Under the pieces are notes generated by a model. It saw only the letters and a list, made by a program, of their open reading frames with translations, ran no database searches and was not told where the DNA came from. Source: Rhizaria sp. SCN 62-66 (taxonomy: Eukaryota > Rhizaria, unplaced). Taken from it: a stretch of 64,000 nt of DNA. The position numbers and the translations under genes were made by a program. Of this stretch, positions 33,947 to 47,345 are shown in pieces (position 1 is the first letter of the stretch; every line of letters begins with the position of its first letter). The DNA is taken from NCBI GenBank assembly GCA_001724265.1, contig MEDY01000009.1:1-64000 (forward strand). Reading direction: 5' to 3'.

Positions 33947-36900
33947 ATGTTCACATGTGCAGCTACAACTTTTGCGCGCGTTGTGGGGACGCTTTCTCTC
34001 TGTATTGCTATGATCCAGGTACTAGTACTACCGATGCTGAACGCAATGGTGATTCAGTACCTCCCAACTTCACCTCGCAACTATTTCCGTCTCTCAATCG
34101 CAGAGGTTGACCGCTGGCAGCTTCCAACTTCGTTGCTCACTGTGTTAGTTACGCCGTATTCCAGCGGGAGATCATTCGAATTTGACACGGACCGCAGCTG
34201 CGTGCTGCAAAACTCTGACGCACAGGTCGTACACTCATCACCCAATTCGATCACATTCGGCTTTCCGGGGAAGGATCCGTTTCAAATTCTTCCCACGGGG
34301 AAGGCCAGCTTTGAGCTTCGTTGCAGCTTTGCCGGACGACAATTCGAGGGGCTAAATGACGGTGTTGTAACTGCGCAAATCACAGCACTACCCTCACTGT
34401 AGGAAACCGTCTCGTTCAGCACAGTGCGAGTCACGTCAAACATCATCACATTGCCAGCCTACACCAAGACTGGACTCTACGGCGTAATGCCAGCGTGGAC
34501 AAGCTTGAGTTCGTTCTCAATTGATTTACGCATGGCGTTAAACTTCCAAAGCTCCACGCCACTTCCGAATGACTTCATAGAACTTAGCTTTCCCAGTCTA
34601 CTGAATGCAGAGTTGCTCACGTCGTGTTGGTATGCACCAGAAATGGTGCGTACACCGCGCTACCGTACCAAGTTCTTACGCGTACCGGGCGAAAATAAGA
34701 TTCGTCTCTACTTAAACCCAATGGACTCCGATCTTGAGGCGCTTGTTCGTCCGCCGTTGCGACCAGACTCGGACATCAACGGCCACCGCAGCATTATCTG
34801 CTCTGGCTTCACGGGTGGACCCGAACAGAACACAGGCTCAGTAGACTATTACCCAATTGTGAATTATTACGGAGGCAAAAATAATGTAAACCTTGCAGGT
34901 TATTACCTCCCGACACGCTTGTATTCGCTACCATGGTTCCCTCCTACGGTCTCCAGTGAAGTCAGGTCTGCCCCACTCGGCGCAGTGCACACTGTTGTTT
35001 TCACATTTATCTGCGCACAAGCCATGCTGCAACCTATAATGCGCGTTCAAACGCCGCATATCGAGCACACCGGGCTTGCATTCCTTGGATCACCAGTGTG
35101 TACTGCGGCGTTAGACCAAAGTGATGCTCCAATATCAAACATCATTACTTCTTCATATGCATTCACCGTTGACTTGCACACTGTTGCCATTGCAGGCAAC
35201 CCAACAGCGTCGCTCGTTGTTACGTGCAAGTTTCGCTTTACTGGCGCCTTTGGCTTCACACCAAAGACACTGTCATTTGACTTAAACGCGCGCCTATCCC
35301 CACAGAACGGCGGCGACAACGATGTTGTGATATCGGTCCCACTAAGCGTTACATCGCGAGCTGAGATCGGCGCAACGCCTATTGCAGCAACTCTTTCTCC
35401 TGCTCCCCTATTTGATGTGCCTGTGCAGCTCACGGTTACTGCTTCAATCAAGCGCACGTACCTTATCGACGCGCTGCCCGTGCTCGCGCTATCTGTCTCA
35501 CCTTCACGGCTGATGCCATTGAATGCAATTTGCACGCTTAAGGTGAACGACATTGTGCTTATTACATCCGAAGAGTTGAAGCTTGACGCATATGCATTGT
35601 TTGGCATGAAGCCTTCGCTGATAGGACAGGTTCCCACAGCAGGCGAGTACGTTTCCCTTGAGATACAGTGCAGTGCCGTGACGATTCCGTCAACAGTGAA
35701 CGAACACGTAATGCCCGTGGTCACCCTGCGCGTGCTGCCAGCAATAACGTTCTCCTCTGGAGTTGATTTGCAGGCTTACGAAGTCGAACGCACACTAGCT
35801 GTTATCCCATACCCGACAGTTTCAGCCTCTCCATCTCTGCTGTCAACACGAGTTTTCGCAGACAAGAATGGCGACTTTATTTTTAACGTTGAGATATCAA
35901 TTCCAGCGCTTACGACGGATTTGTACATTGTTGACATTGTTACAATTACAGTCGTGCCACAAAGCACGCGCGACTACGGCACATTTAAACGCGTAGACGT
36001 TCAAAACCCCGTGCGTATGTGCGTAGTCATGAGCACAGCAACAGGCGAGAGGTTTCGCACAGCAACACCTTTAGGGTCATCTTATGTGCTCAGCGAGCCT
36101 GTTCCAACTGCAATCACGTTTGCACTTGCCGACGACATCCCCAAAGGAACTGCGCTCACTGTGCTGTGCCCTCAGTCGCTTGAGAAAACTCGCGACAACA
36201 CGGCTGATGTCACGCGCGGCACGTTGCGCACAAACATTGTGACGTTTGCCGTGACGCGGTCAACAACGAGCATGCTAATATACACATCGTTTAAGGCAGC
36301 AGAGCCCCAACCAGCAAGCAATTTTGCGTTGATCAACACAATCCAGTTCTTGCATGATCAAGTTGGATATAGCAATGTGTTCAATGCTCTTTATCACAAC
36401 CCGTCTCAGATTAACGCACAACTTGCACCGTTGCAGCCGCTAAGCGTGCGAGTGTCTGCAACCGTTTCGTGGTTCGACCAATATAATTCAGTGCCGGTCT
36501 GCAGTCTGTTGATTAACTCTCACGAAATTGTATCCGTCAGTGTCTCGATTTTGTCTGACAAATCACTGCAAATTTTTGGAATTAACAATGCAGCGCCGCA
36601 TGTAGAAGAGGTTTTACAATACCAATGGTACGACATTTACACTGGATGCGCCATCCGCGTTCGATGCTCTGGCATTGTACTTCTTACAGCTCCAAGTCAG
36701 ATTCCGCAGTTCTCACTTGATACATTACTCCCTGCCGTAAGCACCGGGGTGTTCGAGAAAATAACTGTTGTGCGCAGCATTACCACGGCACCCCGCATGT
36801 ATATGAACATTGCCTCGCTGGCTTTACGTAAGGTAACTCTCTCAACAGTATTGCCGTTTCCAGCACTGTTTGGGTTGCACCTAGGCTCGCTTGGCATTGA

Positions 36901-39900
36901 ACTAATCAATGCGGGCACCGCACCCTTTTTATCGTGTAAGTACAACACATTCGCAGGCACCACAAGCACGAACGTTGCTGTACTTCCGATTTTAGGTCCG
37001 CTTATTACAATACCACTGGCTGCATTTATTGAGGCTGCGTCTGACTTGTACAAGGATGCTGCGATTGTGCTTCATTGCACATTATCTAATAATGTAAATA
37101 TTTCTGCAACGGGCATTGTCACCTTAAGAAGTTTCGTAAGCCCAACAACCGCAGTGACCTCTACATTCAAAAGTATTGACGGGCCCACCGGTGCGCGTAA
37201 TGTTTACATCCTGCGTGACTCTAACTACGCCGGCACAGGAGAGCCGCTACGCGCAATCATGACATCTCTTCCCACTTTTTCAGGCAGCAATGGCGCATTT
37301 ACTACGACAATTCTTCTTGACATTGGACTTCCACTCTCGCTAATGTCTCCAACAGGCTCATCCTGTACTGTGACCATCTATGATGCTGACTATAATGTTG
37401 TAGCTGAACACAGCCAGACTAACGCTGTGACGTCTATAAATTATGCGAACATCACGTTTCCAGGAGCGGTTATTGGCGGCCATGTTGCATTAACTTTCAC
37501 CGTACACCTATTCAATGGTGATTATGAGTCCCGCACAACTTCAGCCACTATTACCGCATCATTGTCCTACACCTACGTCACTGGAGGCGCAACTACAGTT
37601 GCACACATGCCCGTAGTGTCAAGAGTTATACCTGCCCGCGACACCATCCCTGCACAGAGCACGGGCTGTCCCGCAAGATTGGCGCCACAACTGCCGTACG
37701 TTAAACGCACCTCAGTTACAGACTTTGTGATCAAGCCACCTGTCTTGGCAGCCTTATCTGGCGTTGCAGTCGGAGATACTGGCGTAACAACGCTGTCAAA
37801 CACAGATCAAGTTGAGATTGATGTGGTTTCTAACTCTGTGACACTCATTCTTTGCATGTATGCAGGTAATGATACGTCATACAGCATTGCAAGTTTCGGT
37901 AGCGTCTCGGGCACTGTCACCAATGTTAAGCTCACAATTGGAGCTTTGATTCCACAAGAAAACTCGCTCACAGTCCGCTGCACAGCAACTGGAACTTCGA
38001 GTACTATGAGCCATGGCATCGCACCGCTGTCTATGAAGATCGGTCGCTATGTCGCATCTTCTTTTATGTACAATCTTGCTAGCTATACTAACGGATGCTA
38101 CAAAAACACCCTTGACATCGGTGCATACGATGCAAACAGGCCCTTTAAGGCCCGCATTCGCATTCTACCCGTCGGCTCCTCGCTTGAGATTAATGCCGAT
38201 TTACCAGTAAAATTGTTTCAAACCTCTGCTGATTACTGGCAGTTCTACTTTGCGGAGGGCGTTTACGCCACTTCTTTTAGCTTGTGCACGATGACTCAAG
38301 AAGATCCGTATGAAGTGCTCTTTGAATACCCCTCATGCTCAGCCCAAGTTTTTCCTGACAACAAAACCCTTCGCATTAGCACTGGCACCCCGTCAATAAG
38401 TCGGCCGTACACACCATATGTGCGCTGGACCACTAAAGTGACGCTTACGCTTACGACAGTGTCACCATCTCCCGCCGCACGCCCGTTTGTAACAGCACCT
38501 TCTATTGGGTTTGCATCCAATGAAGGCAACGTTTTCCTTAACGCCAACGTCGACTTGTTGTCGGTAGACCTTCTAATTGATACTAGTGTGTCAATTTGGA
38601 CTTACAGCAACACAGTAAACACAATTACTGGCTTTAAAGTAACAACATTGCTTGATGCTGTGGCGCTACCTGCTGCGTCCCAAACTCGCCAGTACACAGC
38701 TAGATACACGTTTCCCGCAAATCGCGAGTTGCAGTCCTACATTGCAAGTCGCTGCAGTTTGTCAGTGAATGCAGTAGACTACACTTTTGTCTCTGTTCCC
38801 GCTCTGCAGTTTACGTTTGCGTTGCAGGACGTGGTTACGGTTGACTTTGAACTGTTATCTGATGCTGGGCCGACAACAGGCAGCATCACGATTGTATTAA
38901 CTTGTGACACAGGTATGGCACTACCAGTTGCAATTGGCTCTGCAGTAGTCGATGTTTCTATTCTTGCTAAGCCTACTGTTGTCGACGGCGATAGCGTCAC
39001 GCTACAGGGTCAAGGGGTTACCAGCACTACTGCTCTACCAACGCAGCTGTCTGTGACAAATCCACAACTCTCGGATCCCGGCAACTCGCGAAACTCCAAT
39101 TTCTCGTTTGTCATCGACATGACAGGACGCAATGGCATTAGCATCGACGATGTATTAATGCTAACGGTAGACGCACACATTAGCAGCCTCTTTACAGTTC
39201 TTGTAACAGCAAGTTCAGGCACGCTCAGCACATCGGATACAGCGACTGGTAGCCAGATGCCTTTCTCCGCCGCGGTTAAGTTTAACACAGCACATCATTT
39301 CTCCACAGGAACTCTGCTTCTAGTTACCGGCGTTAGGGTCGCAAATCCTCCTGTCAGTGCGGCAAGCTTTGTCATCACTGCTGGTCTTTTCGACCGCAAT
39401 GGGGATGTTATTGCAACCTCCACACAGCTTACGTATAATCTCATGCATGCGACCTTAACACCATCTGCAAGTATTTCTCAGTACGTTGCTCATAACAGTG
39501 GAACATTGTCTGTCACTACATTAGTTCACTCCAACTTATACAGTGGGGACCAGCTGCAGTTTTTAATGCACTCACCCGCACTTATGCAGGCGCCGAGCAC
39601 ATGCTCCATTGAGCTCAACGGCACCACACTGGCGAGCACCATCGCCATTATTGCCACTGGTCCAATGAACAACGACCTCTTCTACCCCCGTCTACTCATC
39701 GCCGTTACAATGCAAAGCGATTACGGCGTTGCATCAACACCGGCATTGCACTTCGTTCTAATTATCTGCAACAGCTTTATTGCTCCACCAGAGTACAACG
39801 GGAGCGGACAAAACCTGGCACGTCTCGTAAATGGAGCGGGCGTTGAGCTGGCCACCACTACGTTTGATTACGGCAGCCCGATATCTCCAATGGTTTCGGA

Positions 39901-42900
39901 AAGTATTGTAAAAAGTGGAAGTAGTGTCCACGGAGCATCTACAGGCGTGCTTACCGCTGTTAGTATTGCGTCATCAACTTTTTTTAGGAACAGTGACACC
40001 GTTTCTCTTGGTCCCACATCATTGTTTACGGACACTGTTGGCGACTGTGCATGCGTCCCCGTTGGAGCTACTGTTATCACCCCAGTTACCGGCCAGACCC
40101 TCGAGTGGACTTTGTCTGGAATCACCGCCACCGGCGCTACCTTTAGCATCTTCTGTCCTTGCGCAAAAAACCCGGTTGTCGATGCATTTGCAACGGTAAC
40201 AGTGGTAGTAAAAACATTATATTCCGGTGTTATTGCACGTAGTGACGGAGTTTATGCGATTGCCCCTTCAAGTCTCGGTGCGTTTATTGTACAAAACACA
40301 CTTTCAACAACCATCATAGGACAGCAAAGTAGTATCGAGTTTATGTTTGTTGACAGCACAACCTATGCAGACTCAGACGCTACATTTGAGATGCCCAGCT
40401 TACACACTGACATGGAACCACTTACAGACTTCGAGTGTGAGTTTACTGGCACAGATTTGATCGGCCGCGCAATTACGCATGCTCTAATGGCGACATTGAC
40501 AACTGCGACAGGTTTTAACGCGACTATTCCACGCCTGACTCCAAGCACTGTACGAACAACATTTAGCTTGCAAGGAGCGACTATCACTTGCTCCCAGTTA
40601 CAGAATCCACCACTGACAACGCCTGGCGCAAACTTTACAGTGCTCCTTCTTGACCGAGACTCACATGACGCGATACTAACGGGCTTCACGACACTGCCAC
40701 CGATGACGTTGCCACCGCCACTTCTCAGTACAGTTAATGGCGAGCTTCACTTTGTAAACGCAATCGAGGGTGTAACAAGTGGCTTCTCAATTAGTTTAGT
40801 CCTCGACCCGTTTTCATTTCCCGCATTGACTACGGAAAGCGTTTACGTCGGATCTATCCCATTACCCGCGGATTTCGAGCCAATCACAAATCCATCTCAA
40901 TGCGATGCTGTATTATCTCCTCTAAGTGGCTTCACACTCACTCAACCAACATCGTCGATTGACTCCGTCACACGCATGCTCACCTTTTCGTTTAACGCAT
41001 ACGCCTTGATGGACACCACAAATTCCCGACCTATGGTCGTAATAAGCTGTGTGGCAGCGGTGATGGTTCCACTTATTATTACATCGTTGTCTTTTTCGGT
41101 TAGCTTGGTCGTAACGCCTGACATCCCAGCAACTCCGGCATGGGTCTTATCAGGAGGCGTGACAACTGGCCCCACTCTTGCTGTGAAACCAACGCCAACC
41201 CTAGTACCATCCTATTTGTGGCGCAACGATAGCGGACGCACCGCGTCATTTGCATTGCAATTCCAAGCTTTACCCATTGCGTTAGAGCAAGGCGCATCAG
41301 TACTTATTTCATCAGCCGTCTTGTTTGCATCCCCAGATTTTAACTGTAACGCGTCATCCCATGGTATTGCGCTTGCGCCGTTATCAGTCGCGACAACTAG
41401 TGATCCCACATCGGACCTAACGACTGCAGCAAATGCAGTCTCAACTATCACACTGGGGTCAACACCGAGCACCACGGTCCCCGTCGGCACAGTGCTAACG
41501 GTGACATGTTCGGGGACTGTAAATCCGTCAGCAGTGACTTTTACAGGCGCATATACACACGTTGTTGTGCTTAATGCACCAAACAATGTTGCTCTGACGC
41601 ATGATACCATCGCTAATTTTGGCCAGATTGCACCAGTTACATTGACAGGCTCACTGACGTTTTCACCAGCGCTTCTTAATATGCGCACCTTGTTTACTCT
41701 AAAAGCGCTGATTGACACTATCTTACAGCCAGGAGATACGCTGTCCATGTCCCTCCCTGCCTTTGGGAGCGTGTCAGCCGCGGATGCCACTGACTGCACA
41801 ATTGCGTATAACAACGGTGCCGCCGCACCAGCGACCGTAGGTGCTGCCAGCAATGTTGGCACTCTTGTTTTAACAGTTGCGCTGAACGCCGCACCGTCAG
41901 ACGTTGACCACAACGAGATTGTACTCTCATGTAATCTTACATCACCGCGTATAATGCCTCTGCCTAGCACAGCCACTGTGACAATATCCAACGTCTACGA
42001 GCAAATTGTGTCATCAGCTGACTTGGACTATGTTTTGACCGCACAGCCTATTCTTGTTGTTGCAACACCAGCATTACCAATTCTCAATGTGGAAAACATC
42101 TTAACACTACTTTTGGAGATCGAATTCTTCGATGGTGATCAGATCATTCTGCATTCGAATGAGGCCACGCTGACCAGCTGCTATTCAATGACGTCAGGCG
42201 TGACTGTGACTATGACAGGATCAATTGCAGCGCTGGCGTTGGCTCAGCCAATTAATAGCATTCATAGTGTCACAATTGTATGTCAGCCTGTTACGATCGC
42301 TCCTCCCATTGTGCCCAATGCAAATGCATCAGTAACTGTATCTCTTTTAGATTACAACGACAGTCAGGTGTCAACAGGCGCGGGGAGCTTTGCTGTCCAA
42401 GCGGAGTACACCGGTGTCTTTATTGACGCCGCTATCAGTTCGCCATTTGTGTATGACACAAGTCACGTGTCTCTAACAATTACAGGCAGCGACTTTGCGC
42501 TACTCGCAGGCAACGAGTTTCGCATTGCAGGCTTTCCGGCCGGGATGACGCTTAATGCTGGTGCCAGTTGCACCCTTAGTCCTGGATCTTTGACTATGCT
42601 GGCAACGCTTAGTGCGGGCACCCTTTCAATGGCGCTGCCAGATCCGACAGGCACAGTCTCCACAGTCACGTCCGGCAGCGTATTAGAATGCTCGAGTTTT
42701 ACTAACCCATCAGGTCCACTGCCAGCATCATCACTTCGTTTTACCGCAGTAAGCGGCGCTATCACAATGCTAACAGCTGGTGCTTTACTACCTGCTATAG
42801 AGTCCGGTGACATTGCCGAGTTCGCGGAACTTACATTTGCAGACTCTCGTACTTATGCAAATACGACCATGTCCATCAACTTTACCATGCCGTCGTCGTT

Positions 42901-45900
42901 GCTTATGTCCACTGACATTGAGGTTTACGTTCTACTACCAGAAGTCTACTCGTTTAGTGCGCCTTCTATTGATTGCACTGCAACAGCAGACAACATGACC
43001 GTGTTTGGCTCGACAACCCAGCCTGCTTTAGCGCCTGCACCCTTCCGCGTTGGATTTAAGCCCATTGCCCCGTTACCCACTATTACAGCAGCGCCATTCC
43101 GCGTTGTGATTTCATGCACAGCCATGAACAACGCGCGAGGAGTTTCCGCGCTGCCAAGCAAGGCCCGCATATCTTTTGTCAACACTCTCAGTGGATTTGA
43201 CCCAACGCTTTATAATGCGACATTTGGCTTTATTCCTTTGCCTTCCGTGATATCGCGTCTAATGGGTCAACACGCTGCAACGCTTACCCTTGCAAACGCG
43301 TTACCGGGAGCTGTGACCTCTGTAATCTTAAGTCTCAATGTGATCGCTGATGAAATTTCAGTGTGGCCCGGCGAGAGCATTGTCTTTGGCTTACCAGCGG
43401 AGTTTAAAGTCGCAGCCGGCGGCATGACTGAGTGCATTATGAAACACAATGGCGCCATCGTCAACGGTACAACCCAAGTTTCCAAGGCGTATAGGCGTAT
43501 TCAGTTTATGTTGCAATCACCAGCTGCGTATACATCGCCAGCGGATGAATCTGTCATCACATGTGACCATATCCTGAACCCGCCCTCTGAGACAGCTGCT
43601 GTGAGCGATCTTACCGCCGCGGTTATGACTTCGGAGGCCAATCTGATCGCAGTGACCTCCACAATGCCTCTTGCTGCTGTGAAGCCAACAGCACTTGGCC
43701 TTGATGGCAATGACATGGTGGCTGTGCGCAATGTGAATGGTCAGTATCAGTATAATGTGCGTGTAAGCCCCATGAATTGGAACTTTACAGCTGGCATGGC
43801 ACTGCGATTTGATTGGCCAACAAGCGAAGTCGTGTTAACTGCTGGCGCAAACTGCCGTGTTGTTTTTGGGAGCACGACACCGTATACGATGTCTGCAACG
43901 ACTTCTATTGACATTGCACATACGCTAGTTTTAGTGATACTGCGAGGCTCTTACGTGCAAGTACCTGCAGCCGCCAGTGATGTCATGAATGTGTGGTGTA
44001 CACCAGTTTCTGCCGTTACTGGAAACATTGGTGTCAAGATTTACGATGGTGTTACAGTACAAGGAATTGATCCTGCATCTGGCATAATCTACGCACAGTC
44101 GGTGTCAGCCGTAAAAGGAAGTCTGAGTCCTCCATCAAGTTTGATAAATCCGTGGAGTGCGTTGTTAGATTGGACTGCAAAGCTTGTCACCACACCTGTG
44201 GTTATATTTGACTCAATCGGCAATTTGATCATGAACTTTTACAGTGATACAACGGTATCACCCGGCACTGCTGTAACATTGTTTGCGCCACTGCAGGAGA
44301 AGTTGGCCAATAACGCAACATTGGAATGTCTTGTTAATGGCATGCTTGTTGAAACCCGTCGCAACACGGCTGCCACAAGCGAGTTTACTTTAGTGCTCGG
44401 TGAAGGGCTGTTTTACATTCCGAATCAAGCGATGAACATTTCGTGCACAGTAAACACTGAGATCATTATGCTGATCCCGATCCGCATAACCGACTCAGTG
44501 GGCGTTACGGTGCCAATCACGCCAAATCCTGCAGTTGCAGAGCTAGCGCAAATGGGCGAGTACGAGCTTTTGTTCTACTACAACACAACAACGCTACGTA
44601 TGCCATCGCCTATGGTGATTACTGTGCAGGCATTGAACACAATCCTGTCACCAGGAGACTATATGTTGATCAATTTACCCGACGGCTTTGACACTAGCGA
44701 AAATACGGTTTGTTCTGTCCTGATGACATATGAGTACGCTGCAGGCGCAGTAACAAACCCTGAGAGTTTCACAACGCAGCTCCAAGGCGCCACTCTCAAA
44801 CTTATCTTTGAGGGCGATAGCAACTCGTTTAACGCCACGAGCTTTGTTGGCGCCCCAGTAATTACGCGGCAGTGGGAGGCAACAGGTACACTGAGACCTG
44901 CTTATGGCGGCGCACTTGCGGCAGACGGTTACATAGGGTCGACGTGGTTTGCTGGCGATGTTGTCAGCACTGAGATCGCTTGTACCAATATCATGCGCAC
45001 GTCTTTAGCGCGGGTTCCATACAGTGACAGCCCAACACAGCAGGCTATTGGTGCCTATGTCTCAAACACTCTTGTTGCGCGCGGTAGCGCTGACGCAGTG
45101 ACGATGAATGTGCCACCAATTGCCGCTATACTTTCCGCTACAACATCCAGCTTTATTCTTTCCGGGACTACTACCCCTGTCACCGCATATAGCAGCATGG
45201 GTCTCAGCGTATTTATGCAGAACATCACCGTTTCTCCGATTGCCGGTGACGTGCTTCACTTTATGCCTTCAACTCCAGCATCAGGCACTCCGTGGGACTT
45301 GTCAAGCCCGGCTTTACAATGCACTGTGCGCGTCGATCTAGATCTTGTGCAAAATCTCCCTATAGCTGCATTTGCGATCTTTGATAGTACAACTGGCGGC
45401 ATTGCTGTGACGATTCCAGCCGGTGTTTCAGCGACTCCGTCAATACCGCCGGGGCAAGTCGACATGACATTGCTCTGTGCGCCAGTGCACGCACCTTCGG
45501 TGGCTGTGGCGGCAACCGTTATCGGGACTTCGTCGTGGCAGCTTGTTGACTCACTCAACAGACTTGTTGTGTCGAGCGCTGCAAATAGTGCAGTCGAGCC
45601 CGAGATTGTCGTGGCATCGTTGACAGACACGATTGGAGTACTTGTTTTTCCTTTTACAGCAAGCCCCATAGCCCGCCTATATACTATGTTTACTTTGAAC
45701 GCATCACAGAGTGAAGAGGCCACGTTACACCTCCCCATAAGCGTAGCTTTCCCGATAACGTTACCTGCACAGGGTTTTGAATGTTCTATTGATGAGGCTC
45801 CTCCGACTACTGCAACGATAGCTGGGACAATGCTACAATTGACTTTTAACAGTGTGCTGGTAGCTGGTGTTAATCACACTGTACGCTGCGGCGAATTCGC

Positions 45901-47065
45901 AACAGTCAATGGCGCGACTGAGACTTCGATCAATCCCGCAACGATTACTGTCGGCGGCATCATCACAGCTACCACAAGCTCGGGCTTGTTCATTAGCGGC
46001 TCCTTTGACCCTAGCGTACTCATTGCGCTTACTATAGTTTCACTTGGAAACGCGCAGCCAGACTCCCACGGAACAATTACAATCGACATAAATATCCCGT
46101 TCACTTTGCCTTCAGGTGGCGACATTACAGTAACAATGCCGTCTATCGCCTGGGACTTGACTAACTTATCCACATGCAATATCACAAGTCTTGGCATTAC
46201 AACTTCAGCTGCAGTCACCACTTTGCTTGCATTATCGACATTCACAGTGGTGTTACCCGCGTCTATAACTGGCGCCATGGAGCTTAGTTGTGACCACATG
46301 CGCACCCCTGCGGCAGAGTATACCAGTGCGGATCTCGAAATCTTGTTCCACTATAGTGCAATTCCACTTGTCACTGCGAGCGTGCCAATAAAACCGTTAC
46401 TGCTATCGTACAGTGTAGCTATTCCACTGCTAACACCGTCATCGGCGCCGCTCGCGCCGTACGAGCTTGTGGCTAGCTTCCTCATCACAGCCTATCGCAC
46501 GGCTGTGCTCTCTGGCTCTCAGCGCGACACGCTTTTGCTTAACCTGAACGCAGTGGTACACAATGCGCTAATCAAGTCTGTGCACGTTCATCGGCAGTGG
46601 CGTTTGGGGTCGCATAAGGTTGTTGTGCAAGTGATCGTGAGGCCAGAGTACGGCCCCACTATGTTGCCGGGCTCAGTAGCACCACTACTTGCCAGTATGA
46701 TTCCAATCATGTTTAAACTGCGTGTTACCAGCCCGGTCAAACTGGCGGGCACGCTTGGGATTGTGACAGATCCCGTTGAGCTGCCAATTCCGCTCACGTG
46801 CACCGACGGTGATCTCAACGACAAAGAGACAGACATTGACTGTGGTGGGCACACGTGTCGCGGCTGCGAAGACTCTAACGTTTGCGGGGCGGGCAGGGAC
46901 TGCATGTCAACGCTGTGTAACAGCGGCTCTTGCCAGTACCCACTCAACGGCATTTCTGCAGCTTCAATCAATCCAGTCAACTTAAACATGATTGTTGCAA
47001 TGACCCTACTCGCAGTAATTGTTGGATTCATGTGGGTCACGCATGAACAGCAACAACTTCAATGA
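33947..47065 (+). CDS. giant cell-surface protein with about 25 tandem Cys-pair repeats, in-frame TAG
   Basis: One exon of 4,372 codons runs from an ATG at 33947 to a TGA. Residues 1-33 look like a signal peptide or anchor. Nearly the whole length is beta-rich repeats of about 140-165 residues, with many Thr, Ser, Val and Ala. Each repeat carries two Cys, one near its centre and one in a motif of the type V-x-x-C-x-x-x-x-N/x-P (for example VLTVTCSGTVNPS and SVITCDHILNPP). They are probably Ig- or cadherin-like extracellular modules, each perhaps with one disulfide. Near the C-terminus stands a Cys motif (CTDGDLNDKETDIDCGG, then CRGCE) known from secreted proteins, followed by one membrane helix at about 4337-4360 and a short cytosolic tail. 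A TAG at 34400-34402 (residue 152) is followed by uninterrupted coding. Composition is near 50% GC, much lower than in its neighbours. A surface or adhesion role is inferred. Confidence 0.88.
34400..34402 (+). other. in-frame TAG (sense) in the giant repeat gene
   Basis: The context is CTG TAG GAA, inside the N-terminal repeats. The signal peptide and about 150 residues lie upstream and 4,220 codons downstream in the same frame. The first ATG after the TAG in frame would leave no signal peptide. Confidence 0.8.
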
Positions 47066-47345
47066 AGATAAATTGTCAGACATTCTGTGTCAAAGCATTT
47101 TTGCGAAATCCAATAATCTTGTTTTTATCTGACGCGACATCGTGCAATGCCAAGCACCTTGACATGCGAACAAAGTCAACTAATATTATTCACTTGCGTC
47201 TGTTAGTTGACGTGTGTGAGGCGACATCACAGTATCAACTTAGATGAGGTTCATAACAAAGAAATAAAAAAGTCATTATTCTATGTATCTGTCGCTAGTA
47301 TACACATGGTTTGTTCTAGATAATTGTAGTTCTACTTTCTTTGTG
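47066..47345. other. convergent spacer, 280 bp
   Basis: Short AT-rich spacer between the giant gene (plus) and the sulfatase-fold gene (minus). Nothing recognised. Confidence 0.6.
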
